From positions 1 through 9,969 of the forward strand of contig NBML01000098.1 in assembly GCA_002085465.1 (NCBI GenBank): a DNA stretch of 9,969 nt, read 5' to 3'. The position numbers and the translations under genes were made by a program. Origin of the DNA: Desulfobacteraceae bacterium 4572_89. Lineage in GTDB: Bacteria; Desulfobacterota; Desulfobacteria; Desulfobacterales; Desulfobacteraceae. Numbering within the stretch: the stretch's first letter is position 1; the number at the start of each line of letters is the position of its first letter. The notes under the pieces are model-generated. The model was not told the DNA's origin and did not search any database. It saw only the letters and a program-made list of their open reading frames with translations. Shown piece by piece: positions 1-6,888 of this stretch.

Positions 1-435
1 GATCTTGAAGCTTTCATGGCAACTGATATCGACTGCGCTGAGAATGTTGTTATATTTGAAGGCAACTTAGTCGATGATAATTATTTTACGGAACGTCATT
101 ATGTCATGGACAGAGGGTTCATAATGAACAAATTGAACGTTGACTACCAGGCGACCTCAAAGTTTAAACTCAGCCTGGCAGGGATGTACATGATGACTGC
201 CGAAGATTTGGAGTATCATACTCCTGCTAATGAGAAAGTCAGTGAAGACGAAATCGGTTTTGAAATTGATGCCCGTGCCAGTTATAAGCTGTTCAAAAAC
301 GTAACAACGGATTTCTGCTTTGGTTATCTCTTTGCCGGAGATGCCATGGACTATTTTGAGGTGGATTCAATCCAGGATGGTGACTCTGACGAAGACATCT
401 GGGTTTCAGCAATGAGAGTCAGATACAAATTTTAA
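1..435 (+). CDS. Outer-membrane beta-barrel protein, C-terminal part (5' end outside window)
   Basis: The reading frame is open from base 1, so the first Met codon at 16 is probably internal and the gene starts upstream. The visible 144 residues alternate short polar and hydrophobic stretches, with amphipathic strands such as KFKLSLAGMYMMT and RASYKLFKNVTTDFCFGYLF. They end in VSAMRVRYKF, a final strand with a C-terminal Phe, which is the usual outer-membrane insertion signal read by the BAM complex. Acidic loops (AEDLEYHTPANEKVSEDE, QDGDSDED) fit extracellular loops of a porin or alginate-export-like barrel. The exact family and substrate cannot be told from this piece. It ends about 40 bases before a palindromic repeat and converges on the CheA-like gene. 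Confidence 0.7.
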   Translation, partial: DLEAFMATDIDCAENVVIFEGNLVDDNYFTERHYVMDRGFIMNKLNVDYQATSKFKLSLAGMYMMTAEDLEYHTPANEKVSEDEIGFEIDARASYKLFKNVTTDFCFGYLFAGDAMDYFEVDSIQDGDSDEDIWVSAMRVRYKF

Positions 436-444
436 ATTTTATGC

Positions 445-467
445 AGGCTAACTAAAAATTATAGCCT
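445..467. terminator. Weak hairpin between convergent genes
   Basis: A 6-bp stem (AGGCTA at 445-450, TAGCCT at 462-467) encloses an AT-rich loop just after the barrel gene stop. Neither side has a good immediate T tract, so it is at best a weak terminator. The larger palindrome beginning at 475 may do more of the work between these two convergent genes. Confidence 0.25.
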
Positions 468-474
468 AAAAATT

Positions 475-579
475 GCAAGCGTTATTTGGCCGGATATGCA
501 AGGAGACGAGTATATGCAGTGCAGTTGTCGTTTATGACAAATACCTGGCAACTGAGCAGATTCGGCCAAATAACGCTGC
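475..579. repeat. Palindromic structured repeat, divergent member (unit A)
   Basis: The arms 478-492 and 563-577 are a perfect 15-bp inverted repeat (AGCGTTATTTGGCCG and its complement) around a 70-base interior. The interior holds a second pair, CAGTTG and CAACTG, and a central hairpin TGTC/GACA. It shares an ordered skeleton with the repeats at 5364, 6650 and 8312: AAGCGTT, then ATGCAAGG, ATGCAG, a small central hairpin, CAAATnCC, a CAAC block and GCAG. The outer arm sequence differs between members but remains complementary. This is therefore probably a miniature, non-coding, mobile or REP-like element. It fills the gap between the convergent barrel and CheA-like genes. Confidence 0.75.
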
Positions 580-598
580 CTCCGGGTTCATATTTAAT

Positions 599-2311
599 TT
601 ATGCATCTCCTTCTATGAACTGTCCGGCCATTTCAATAATATCCACCAGAAGAGTTGTGTGGCCTTTTATCACAGCAGACCCTTTGATTCCCTTCTGTTT
701 AAGGGTGGAGTGATCAATTGTAAGAATCTCTTTAAGTGTGTCCACAGGAGGGGTGGTCAATAGCCCGAATTCTCGATCCTTAACCTTGAAAACAATCACC
801 TCATGATGCTTTCGTTCCGGCAGCGCCTTGACATCCAGCAGCTGAGAAAGTTCATAAATGGGCAATGCACCTCCCCGGTACTGAATCACTTTTTGTCCGC
901 CGATCTGTTCAATATCTGATGTCGACAGTCTTTCAATTCTCTGCACATTTTCAAAGGGTGCTGCGAAATATTCGGTCTCCTGGTTCTTAAACATGACAAT
1001 GGATCTCTTGTCATCTCCAGGACCGCTATTTTCCGGCAGGGCGTTTTCCTGTTGGCTGGATTCTGCCAAGGTGGAGAGCCCGGCCATCTGGGCAAGATTC
1101 AGAATATCGAGAATCAGCGCAGCTTTGCCGTCTCCCATGATTGTGGCACCGGCATAGGCCTTATATTGGTTTAAATGGCGTCCCAGTGGTTTAACAACGA
1201 TCTCTTCAGCATCCTGAAACTGCTCCACCACAAGACCGTACTTATAGCTGCCTGCATAGACGACTGCTATGTTCACCGCACTTGAATGGTGCCGGCGTCT
1301 GTCTGTTTTGTCTCTTTCCTTCCAGTTATGCTTTTCTTCACGGTCTTCCCCTGACGAAAGATCGCCGTCAGGCTTATGTTTCAGGGCTCTGCGGTCTGCT
1401 ATGTTTTTTCTTTTTTCAGGTTCTGGTGAGCCGGTTTCAGGATTGATAAAGGTTCTTTTTATGCCAAGCATTTCCGGAAGGTTGAGCAGAGGTAGAATTT
1501 CACCCCTTAGCCTGATCACATCAGCATCACCAACTTTTTCTATCTTATGCTTCACCTCAGCTGCCGGTATTCTTAAAAGCTCACCCAGGTTGGACTGGGG
1601 AATTACATAGCGCTCCCCTCCCAGGGAAGTGATCTGGCTGGGTATAATGGCCTGTGTCAGAGGGAGTTTTATCTGAAATTTCGTTCCCTGACCTGGAATC
1701 GATTCAACATCCATAACCCCGCCCAATCCCTCAATGGCCCAGATTGCGCTTTGGGCGAGATTCTCGGGAAAGAGCCCGCATCCGTCATCTGATAATGTTA
1801 GGTTCACCTGACCTGTGTCATGGGAAGCGTTTACTTGAATGTGTCCCTCAAGGGGTTTATCCTTCTCTCTTCGTATGTCCGGATCTTCTATCCCTTTTGT
1901 AACAGCCGTTTCAAAAAGCAGTCTCAAAGGCTCAACCATTGCTTCCAGGATGGTTTTATCAAGTTCCACATTTCGGCCTCTGGTTGTGAAATTAATGGGT
2001 TTGCCGTATTTTTTACCGAGGTTTTCCATGATGGGGGTGATTTTGTCAAAAAGGCTGCCCATAGGTTCCATCCGGGTGTTCATAATGGCATCCTGAATTT
2101 CCGATGTGATAATATCTATTCTCTGCCCGGATGATTGAATCGCCTTCATGTCAACGGCACTTATTCCCTGGAGAAGCTGATTCCTGCTCAATACAAGTTC
2201 TCCTGCAAGGGACATCAGTCTGTCCAGAAGCCCCAGTTTTACTGTTATAGAGTCAGTGGACGTTTTTTCCGGATTTTTTTTATTCATACTGTCTGCATTT
2301 GATTTTGCCAT
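599..2311 (-). CDS. CheA-derived protein without Hpt domain, degenerate kinase domain, two CheW domains
   Basis: This would be a signalling scaffold or coupling protein of a chemoreceptor array. Positions are counted from the upstream Met at 2320. The CheA dimerisation (P3) helices span about 24-90 (LMSLAGELVLSRNQLLQ). A P4 ATPase remnant spans about 91-222, with a G1-like DDGCGL at 178-183 and the closing GQGTKFQIKLPLT. The first CheW domain is about 223-415 and carries a charged insert of about 60 residues at 290-348. The second CheW domain is about 436-570. The phosphoryl-His P1 and the P2 domains are absent. The N-box Asn is replaced (LLFETAVTKGIE), and about 50 residues holding the F box and the GVGMDVV segment are missing, so kinase activity is unlikely. 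I chose the start at 2311 because a GGGGAGGG stretch lies about 9 bases upstream, whereas it abuts the Met at 2320. It lies downstream of the MCP and is probably co-transcribed with it. Confidence 0.85.
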   Translation of the reverse strand: MAKSNADSMNKKNPEKTSTDSITVKLGLLDRLMSLAGELVLSRNQLLQGISAVDMKAIQSSGQRIDIITSEIQDAIMNTRMEPMGSLFDKITPIMENLGKKYGKPINFTTRGRNVELDKTILEAMVEPLRLLFETAVTKGIEDPDIRREKDKPLEGHIQVNASHDTGQVNLTLSDDGCGLFPENLAQSAIWAIEGLGGVMDVESIPGQGTKFQIKLPLTQAIIPSQITSLGGERYVIPQSNLGELLRIPAAEVKHKIEKVGDADVIRLRGEILPLLNLPEMLGIKRTFINPETGSPEPEKRKNIADRRALKHKPDGDLSSGEDREEKHNWKERDKTDRRRHHSSAVNIAVVYAGSYKYGLVVEQFQDAEEIVVKPLGRHLNQYKAYAGATIMGDGKAALILDILNLAQMAGLSTLAESSQQENALPENSGPGDDKRSIVMFKNQETEYFAAPFENVQRIERLSTSDIEQIGGQKVIQYRGGALPIYELSQLLDVKALPERKHHEVIVFKVKDREFGLLTTPPVDTLKEILTIDHSTLKQKGIKGSAVIKGHTTLLVDIIEMAGQFIEGDA

Positions 2312-2345
2312 GCCTGTCATCCCTCCCCGGTTGACCCGGTTTATA

Positions 2346-2376
2346 CGGCCTGCCTGTCATTTGACACGGCAGGCCG
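2346..2376 (-). terminator. Hairpin between MCP and CheA-like genes
   Basis: A perfect 9-bp GC-rich stem (CGGCCTGCC at 2346-2354 with GGCAGGCCG at 2368-2376) has a further TGTCA/TGACA pairing inside its loop. It begins 8 bases after the MCP stop on the minus strand. No T tract follows in the direction of transcription, so it is more likely an attenuating or mRNA-stabilising intercistronic hairpin than a full terminator. Confidence 0.45.
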
Positions 2377-2384
2377 CAGATCTA

Positions 2385-4232
2385 TCATAATTTAAACCTG
2401 CTCATCATCTCATTGAGGTTTTCTGCGAGCTTTGACAGTTCAACAGCACTGTCATTCACCTGAAGACTCCCGCTTTTCATCTCTTCGGCAGACTGGCTGA
2501 CACCATGAACATCTTCGGTGACCTCTCCTGCCACGGCTGAGGTCTGGTTTACATTTTCATTAACCTCCTGAACACCGGCCGCCGCCTGGCTGACGTTGTT
2601 TGATATCTCCTGTGTTGTCGCTGACTGTTCCTCAATGGCCGTTGCAACAGTTGTGACAATGGTGTTGATCTCATTTATGATTTCAACAATGGTACCGATG
2701 GCCGAGACGGATTCCCGGGTCGTGGTCTGAACATCCCCGATCCTTGACCCGATCTCATCTGTGGCCTCTGCCGTCTGCTGCGCCAGGGCCTTTATTTCCC
2801 CTGCAACCACGGCAAATCCCTTGCCTGCCTCTCCGGCCCTTGCCGCTTCAATGGTGGCATTTAAGGCCAGCAGGTTTGTCTGTTCGGATATATCCGAGAT
2901 GGTATCCGCAGCAACTATCATTTGAAGATTTGCCGTTGTCTGTTCCGTTGCGGCGGCAACGCTGGTCATGCTGGTTGTCATCTCTTCGGCAGCAGTTGAT
3001 ACATTGTTGGCCTTTTCCGATGACTGTTCCGCGCCGGAAGCCATCTGATTGGAGATGGCGGAAAGTTCCGTGGATGATGAGGTTAGTGTCTGTACACCGC
3101 CGGAAATATCATTAAACATACCCCTTAAGTTATCCGTCATCTGCTTCATGTCGGCATATACGCCGGTGATCTGTCTGCCATTGGTATCAAAGGTGACGGA
3201 TAGATCTCCATTTGCTATGCTGTTGGCAACCATTGCAATTTCCGAAGGATCATGCCCCAGTTGAGTCATGATTCCCCGCACAAACCAGAGAACCCCTATA
3301 ACGGTTAGTATAAGGAAGATGGCGCCGGCAATTAGGACCATGCTGCGGATGGAGACAACATGGGCCATGAACTCGGATTTATTCTGGGTCACCCCGACAC
3401 TCCAGCCCGTGGTCGTAACAGGGGCAAATCCGGCAAGCTTTTGAATCCCCTTAAACACATACTCCTCAACCCCCGAGGCCTGATCCATCATGCTCTTGGT
3501 GATGGTTTCCATGCCTTTTACTTTTTTCAAGTCAAGGCTGAGAATGAACTTTTTATTGGTATGGACTACAATGATGCCGTTTCGGTCAATCACAAAGGGA
3601 TAGCCTGTTTTACCCACTTTTACCTGGGTGATTTTGTTTGATAAACCACCTAATTTCACAGCAGTTGCGAAGACGCCTGTAAACATACCTGAAACAGAGT
3701 GCAGGGGGACGGCAACAACCGCAACAGGCTCTTCGCTGACCTTTGACAACACAGGATCACCTATGACAATTTTTCCATTCCGGGCTTCCTTGAAATAGTT
3801 TCTGTCGCCAACATTTACTTTTTTTTTCCTGTAAGTGCCGTCTGCGTTGTCTGCGATTATGAGCCCGTTTTTATCGGTCATGAAAAATATATCATATCCG
3901 GTTCCAATCTCTTTAAAAAGATCTGAGAGATAGGATTCCAACTGGGCAATTTCATCACCGGCGTTTTCAATACCGCCTGCCATGACTTTTTCTCCAGCCT
4001 TTACAACCAGCGGATCACCAGCAATCATCCGGGCTTTTTTCATCTCCTGCTCCATGAAGATATTGGTCATTGTCGCCAGGGTGTTGGCAGTCATCTTTGC
4101 CTGCCCCTTTGAAATGGTGAGCAGTGATGTTGATGCTTTGTTGATTGCGAACATCCCAACAACAGTCAGGGGGATGATGGCAGCCAGCACGCCTCCCATG
4201 ATAAGTTTTGTTTTTAATGTTAATTTTTTCAT
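2385..4232 (-). CDS. Methyl-accepting chemotaxis protein with periplasmic double-Cache sensor
   Basis: This 615-residue inner-membrane receptor would pass a periplasmic signal to a CheA/CheW complex. TM1 is at about 9-31. The periplasmic region 35-290 has dCache_1 features, including [18 protein letters not shown] at 143-160 and a second lobe with [17 protein letters not shown]2 is at 297-319, HAMP at about 320-375, and the signalling coiled coil at 376-612. The hairpin tip is canonical ([31 protein letters not shown]). The descending arm is about one third shorter than expected: VAA at 440-442 jumps straight to DTISDISEQ, where relatives have about 49-50 more residues. No C-terminal CheR-tethering pentapeptide is seen. 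A strong AGGAGG lies 4 bases before the ATG, which fixes the start. The CheA-like gene follows 73 bases downstream. The ligand cannot be told from the sequence. Confidence 0.93.
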   Translation of the reverse strand: MKKLTLKTKLIMGGVLAAIIPLTVVGMFAINKASTSLLTISKGQAKMTANTLATMTNIFMEQEMKKARMIAGDPLVVKAGEKVMAGGIENAGDEIAQLESYLSDLFKEIGTGYDIFFMTDKNGLIIADNADGTYRKKKVNVGDRNYFKEARNGKIVIGDPVLSKVSEEPVAVVAVPLHSVSGMFTGVFATAVKLGGLSNKITQVKVGKTGYPFVIDRNGIIVVHTNKKFILSLDLKKVKGMETITKSMMDQASGVEEYVFKGIQKLAGFAPVTTTGWSVGVTQNKSEFMAHVVSIRSMVLIAGAIFLILTVIGVLWFVRGIMTQLGHDPSEIAMVANSIANGDLSVTFDTNGRQITGVYADMKQMTDNLRGMFNDISGGVQTLTSSSTELSAISNQMASGAEQSSEKANNVSTAAEEMTTSMTSVAAATEQTTANLQMIVAADTISDISEQTNLLALNATIEAARAGEAGKGFAVVAGEIKALAQQTAEATDEIGSRIGDVQTTTRESVSAIGTIVEIINEINTIVTTVATAIEEQSATTQEISNNVSQAAAGVQEVNENVNQTSAVAGEVTEDVHGVSQSAEEMKSGSLQVNDSAVELSKLAENLNEMMSRFKL

Positions 4233-4249
4233 TTTTCCTCCTAATTTTG

Positions 4250-4260
4250 CGTTTTAAACG
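4250..4260. promoter_or_regulatory. Short palindrome upstream of the MCP gene
   Basis: The 11-base palindrome CGTTTTAAACG lies just before the MCP ribosome-binding site. It could be an operator or chance in AT-rich DNA. No convincing -35/-10 pair was recognised next to it. Confidence 0.15.
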
Positions 4261-4280
4261 TATGGTTGGGGTTCTTGTAT

Positions 4281-4480
4281 TTATTCCAAGGTATTGATGA
4301 GCTCCCAGACATTCCCCGGCCAGTCGTGGGCGGACAGGGTTTGAATGAACTCGGATGAGACGGCTTTAGGTTCCATTTTGTATTGTCTGGAAAGGGTGTG
4401 GAGTTTCTGGATGGTGATTGCTTCGATATTTTTTTTCCTTTCCCTCAGAGCGGCAGTTTGATTTCCATTGTCTCTCCACC
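4281..4480 (-). pseudogene. Remnant of a sigma-54-dependent activator (AAA+ C-terminal piece)
   Basis: On the minus strand the frame reads LRERKKNIEAIT, then SSEFIQTLSAHDWPGNVWEL and INTLE before a stop. This matches the end of the AAA+ domain of NtrC-family activators: the LPPLRERxxDI segment and the sensor-II motif WPGNVREL. The conserved Arg is Trp here and the protein stops right after NTLE, with no DNA-binding domain. Just upstream, the expected MEIKLPPL continuation is present but in a different frame: a base appears to be missing near 4449-4453. The Walker motifs and GAFTGA loop are absent. It is a dead gene fragment, possibly once the regulator of the neighbouring MCP operon, though that link is a guess. 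Confidence 0.7.
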
Positions 4481-4490
4481 GGTAATTTTT

Positions 4491-4822
4491 CAAAATTTGA
4501 AAAAGAGCATCACTTGATGATCTCCCACTATGTCCCAGTTGGTCCGGGGATGTCAACAATGAATCAGGTGGAAGCCTGTACAGGAGTGATGGGAGCGGCC
4601 TGTGAAAAAGCCCGAGCCTTATTTAATAAACAATCAAAAGATTTTGTTTGTGTTGACAAATTGTTCGATTTAAGCAATGTTTAGCCAGTTTTAATATCCT
4701 TTGTTAAAATAAATGATTTATGAATCAGCGATGTAAGTGGTTGTGCTACCGATGTAAGTGGTTGTGCTACCGACATTCAGAGAGATGGTACTTTATTTAT
4801 TAAATAATTAGGAGGCATTAGA
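4491..4822. other. Gene-poor spacer upstream of the small unknown gene
   Basis: No confident gene is seen here. A plus-strand frame is open through this stretch to a stop at 4682-4684 and reads protein-like text (for example VGPGMSTMNQVEACTGVMGA), but it lacks a credible start and I do not recognise it. A TTGACA sits at 4653-4658 without a good -10 at the right distance. From about 4600 the DNA is AT-rich and contains the 21-bp tandem duplication listed separately. Confidence 0.3.
4729..4773. repeat. Tandem duplication of a 21-bp unit
   Basis: The unit CGATGTAAGTGGTTGTGCTAC occurs twice head to tail with no mismatch (4729-4749 and 4750-4770), followed by the first three bases of a third copy. 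It lies 50 to 90 bases upstream of the gene at 4823, so it could be a doubled protein-binding site or a recent slippage duplication. Confidence 0.85.
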
Positions 4823-5155
4823 ATGGCGGATTTTTATATTAATTTGTTTTTAGATGATGATGATCTGAAAAATGTTGAAGCTGCTGAACTGTCAGCTCAG
4901 GTTCAGGAGATTGATGGTAAGAAAGCACTCCAGGTGGGTATGACAAAAAAAGATAAAAAAAAGCTTATAAAGGGGTTCAAAGATTTGGCTTTTGATGGTG
5001 ACAATGCCTGTGTTTTGCCTGACGAGCCGCACAAGACTCTGCTGGACATCATAATTGAAATGAAATCCATAGATGTAATGAAGTTTGCGATTACAAAATT
5101 ATATAACCCGCTGGCTGGAAGGAGTATTTCCGGAAGAGGGGCTTCAGGGATGTAG
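4823..5155 (+). CDS. Small hypothetical protein, 110 residues
   Basis: I do not recognise a family. The start is well supported by AGGAGG at 4810-4815, seven bases before the ATG. The N-terminus alternates hydrophobic and acidic residues (DFYINLFLDDDD). A Lys-rich middle follows (TKKDKKKLIKGF, residues about 41-52), then an amphipathic segment (LLDIIIEMKSIDVMKFAITKLY) and a short Gly/Ser/Arg tail (RSISGRGASGM). There is no signal peptide, membrane segment or Cys motif, so it is probably a soluble cytoplasmic protein. It is AT-rich compared with its neighbours and stands alone between a spacer and a probable terminator, which suggests a single-gene transcript. The 21-bp tandem repeat upstream may belong to its control region. 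Confidence 0.7.
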   Translation: MADFYINLFLDDDDLKNVEAAELSAQVQEIDGKKALQVGMTKKDKKKLIKGFKDLAFDGDNACVLPDEPHKTLLDIIIEMKSIDVMKFAITKLYNPLAGRSISGRGASGM

Positions 5156-5232
5156 TAATGATTGGTCCGGTCTTTTTTATCAGGCAGGAAGCCTGTGTAA
5201 TAAAGCTGAAGAAAAGGTAAAATATTAATCAT

Positions 5233-5280
5233 GGGGTCATGATAAGACGGATATCCGCCTTCTCGTGGCCTCTTTTTTTT
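5233..5280 (+). terminator. Probable rho-independent terminator
   Basis: GGGGTC (5233-5238) can pair with GGCCTC (5267-5272) using G-U pairs, enclosing the near-perfect palindrome AAGaCGGATATCCGcCTT. Eight T residues follow at once (5273-5280). It lies about 80 bases after the small gene at 4823-5155. Confidence 0.45.
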
Positions 5281-5363
5281 GCTGATCTGCTGCCGGGCGG
5301 CTACAACGAATTTTGAAACTCTAACAATTACAAGATTTTGGTCGGAGTTTTATATAAAAAACT

Positions 5364-5484
5364 GTAACCGTTCACAGTCGATTTGCCGAATTGTAAGCGT
5401 TTACAGGGTGCTGCAGATGCAAGGCGGCGGGCATGCAGACGTACTCATGTACTTCAAATGCCCGCCAACGCAGCAGGTGCAGTA
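5364..5484 (+). repeat. Structured palindromic repeat (unit B), directly upstream of the ferredoxin gene
   Basis: Bases 5368-5469 match 6650-6751 at 101 of 102 positions, and the core plus right end match 8312-8413 in inverse orientation. The structure is an outer stem GGCGGGCAT (5426-5434) with ATGCCCGCC (5458-5466), and inside it GTAC-TCAT-GTAC at 5441-5452. The left side carries two successive copies of the family's terminal sequence, GTAACCGTTCACAG and GTAAGCGTTTACAGGG, as if one element end sits against another. The expected right terminal sequence (CCCTGTGAACGGTTAC) is missing after 5484, so the unit looks truncated on the side facing the gene. It is probably a MITE- or REPIN-like element. 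Confidence 0.85.
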
Positions 5485-5505
5485 GTTGTCTGCAGCAAGG
5501 GAATG

Positions 5506-6591
5506 ATGCCCTTTCCCGTGAGTGACACGGCTGTCAGTATCATGAAGCGTGTCGTAAAAACAGAAGAGGAGCTGGATTTTATCTGTGCCTTCAGGGATGC
5601 CGCGTCCCAGACCATGGAGCAGCTCACAGTCTCCGGGGAATTCACGAAAGAGAGGGTGGAGGCCCTGGCTAAAGGACTTGCCGGTGAGGGACTGCTGTTT
5701 AATCAGCCCAATTCAAAGGGGGTCATGATCTATCGCCTCCTGCCCCTTGTCATGATAGGCCTCATGGAGTACAAGTTCATGACGCCCCTCACCGGAAGTG
5801 AGGAGGAGCGTGAACTCGCAGAGCTGTTTGAGACTCTTCTTGGGGAGTTGAGGGTGGGGATAAAAAAGAACTACAAAGAGCTGTCTCCCCTTTTTGAGGC
5901 GGCCCCTGCCCTGGACAGGACCGTTCCCGCCGGGAGCACCCAGGAGGGGAAGAGGATCAAGGTTATCAAAGTGGACAAAGCCCTGGATTTTCCAGAAGAG
6001 AGGGTGCTGCCCAGTCAGACCATTGAGGATATTATTGATAAATTCGACGACATTGCAGTGGGGTACTGTTTCTGCAGGCAGAGGAAGAGTCTTCTGGGGG
6101 ATGGATGTGCCACAAACGCTCCCACATTGAACTGTTTTACCTTTGGTAAATCAGCGCGTCATACCATTGCCCAGGGGTTTGCAAAACCGGTTACAAAAGA
6201 GGAAGCCCTGAAGATCATGAAGGAGGCGGAGGAGGCGGGTCTTGTCCACAAAGCGTTTCATCCGGGTTCCAGGGAGTCCAGTCTGGAGACCAGTATCTGC
6301 AACTGCTGCAAGGACTGCTGTGATACCTTCACTCTCTGGCGCAGCGGGGCCCTGCCCCTGATCAACTCCACCTATTACTTGAGCATCATTGACGAAGACG
6401 CCTGCACCGGCTGCGGTATCTGTGTCGACAGGTGCCCCACGGATGCCATCACCATAGAAGACGAGGGATATGCCGTCAGGCAGGAGAGTTCCTGCATCGG
6501 CTGCGGGGTATGTGCCCGGTTCTGCCCGGATGATGCTATCTCCCTAAAGGAAGGATTCCGGCGGGTTTTTGTGGCGCCCCCTGGCCTGTAG
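5506..6591 (+). CDS. Cysteine-rich protein with C-terminal 2x[4Fe-4S] ferredoxin domain
   Basis: This 361-residue protein is probably a cytoplasmic electron carrier or redox subunit. An N-terminal helical region (about 1-130) resembles a winged-helix-like fold. The middle has CFC at 188-190 plus Cys 201 and 210. A dense CNCCKDCC cluster follows at 265-272. The end has two classic 4Fe-4S motifs, CTGCGICVDRCP (C300, 303, 306, 310) and CIGCGVCARFCP (C330, 333, 336, 340). It has no signal peptide or membrane segment. The frame is open back to a Met at 5383, but those residues come from the repeat, so I reject that start. AAGG at 5497-5500 fits the ATG at 5506, and the ATG at 5503 is the alternative. 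It is a single gene between two direct 102-bp repeats. The partner enzyme is unknown. Confidence 0.85.
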   Translation: MPFPVSDTAVSIMKRVVKTEEELDFICAFRDAASQTMEQLTVSGEFTKERVEALAKGLAGEGLLFNQPNSKGVMIYRLLPLVMIGLMEYKFMTPLTGSEEERELAELFETLLGELRVGIKKNYKELSPLFEAAPALDRTVPAGSTQEGKRIKVIKVDKALDFPEERVLPSQTIEDIIDKFDDIAVGYCFCRQRKSLLGDGCATNAPTLNCFTFGKSARHTIAQGFAKPVTKEEALKIMKEAEEAGLVHKAFHPGSRESSLETSICNCCKDCCDTFTLWRSGALPLINSTYYLSIIDEDACTGCGICVDRCPTDAITIEDEGYAVRQESSCIGCGVCARFCPDDAISLKEGFRRVFVAPPGL

Positions 6592-6649
6592 AGCATGATA
6601 TTACTGCCTGGTACCTAAAAATTGCATTCTCTGTTTTGAATTATGGAAC

Positions 6650-6751
6650 CCGTTCACAGTCAATTTGCCGAATTGTAAGCGTTTACAGGGTGCTGCAGAT
6701 GCAAGGCGGCGGGCATGCAGACGTACTCATGTACTTCAAATGCCCGCCAAC
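6650..6751 (+). repeat. Structured palindromic repeat (unit C), downstream of the ferredoxin gene
   Basis: It is the same length as 5368-5469 and differs at one base. It carries the same outer stem GGCGGGCAT/ATGCCCGCC and inner hairpin GTAC-TCAT-GTAC. After the shared CCAAC it does not continue into the GCAGCAGGTGCAG right end seen in units B and E, but runs directly into an inverted, diverged unit (D). Units B and C are in direct orientation and bracket the ferredoxin gene. Confidence 0.88.
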
Positions 6752-6800
6752 CCGGACATTTGCGGTAGACGACTACCGCTGCATGGCCGGCGCCTTGCAT
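6752..6800 (-). repeat. Diverged repeat unit in inverse orientation (unit D)
   Basis: Read on the minus strand it has the family skeleton: ATGCAAGGCG, CCGGCCAT, GCAG, a perfect 7-bp hairpin (GCGGTAG, loop, CTACCGC at 6762-6779), then CAAATGTCCGG. Its 22-base arm at 6779-6800 pairs with 6699-6720 in unit C with two mismatches, so C and D form one head-to-head palindrome. The inner hairpin is longer than in unit C and has different bases, but both strands of the stem changed together. Confidence 0.75.
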
Positions 6801-6888
6801 ATTTTTTCAGCATGGAGCAATTCTAATTTTGGGGCCTGGATGCTTGAAAACAGTGGATCTATGATTTCGTCAAATGTAATTTGTTGCT
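6801..6888. other. Short spacer after the pspC remnant
   Basis: No gene is assigned here. On the minus strand a frame without a start codon reads protein-like text (ITFDEIIDPLFSSIQ, then APKLELLHAEKICKAP) and runs into unit D. It could be a gene remnant or part of the neighbouring repeat. No terminator for the psp operon is visible. Confidence 0.25.

Noticed and set aside
473..763. Plus-strand open frames over unit A and the CheA-like 3' end
   Set aside because: They translate the palindromic repeat and then run antisense to a clear gene.
2346..2376. Full rho-independent terminator between MCP and CheA-like genes
   Set aside because: The stem is strong but no T tract follows on the transcribed strand, and the next gene starts shortly after.
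5383..5505. Upstream start giving a 402-residue ferredoxin-type protein
   Set aside because: The first 41 residues are a chance translation of repeat unit B, which also occurs in non-coding places in both orientations. There is no ribosome-binding site at 5383.
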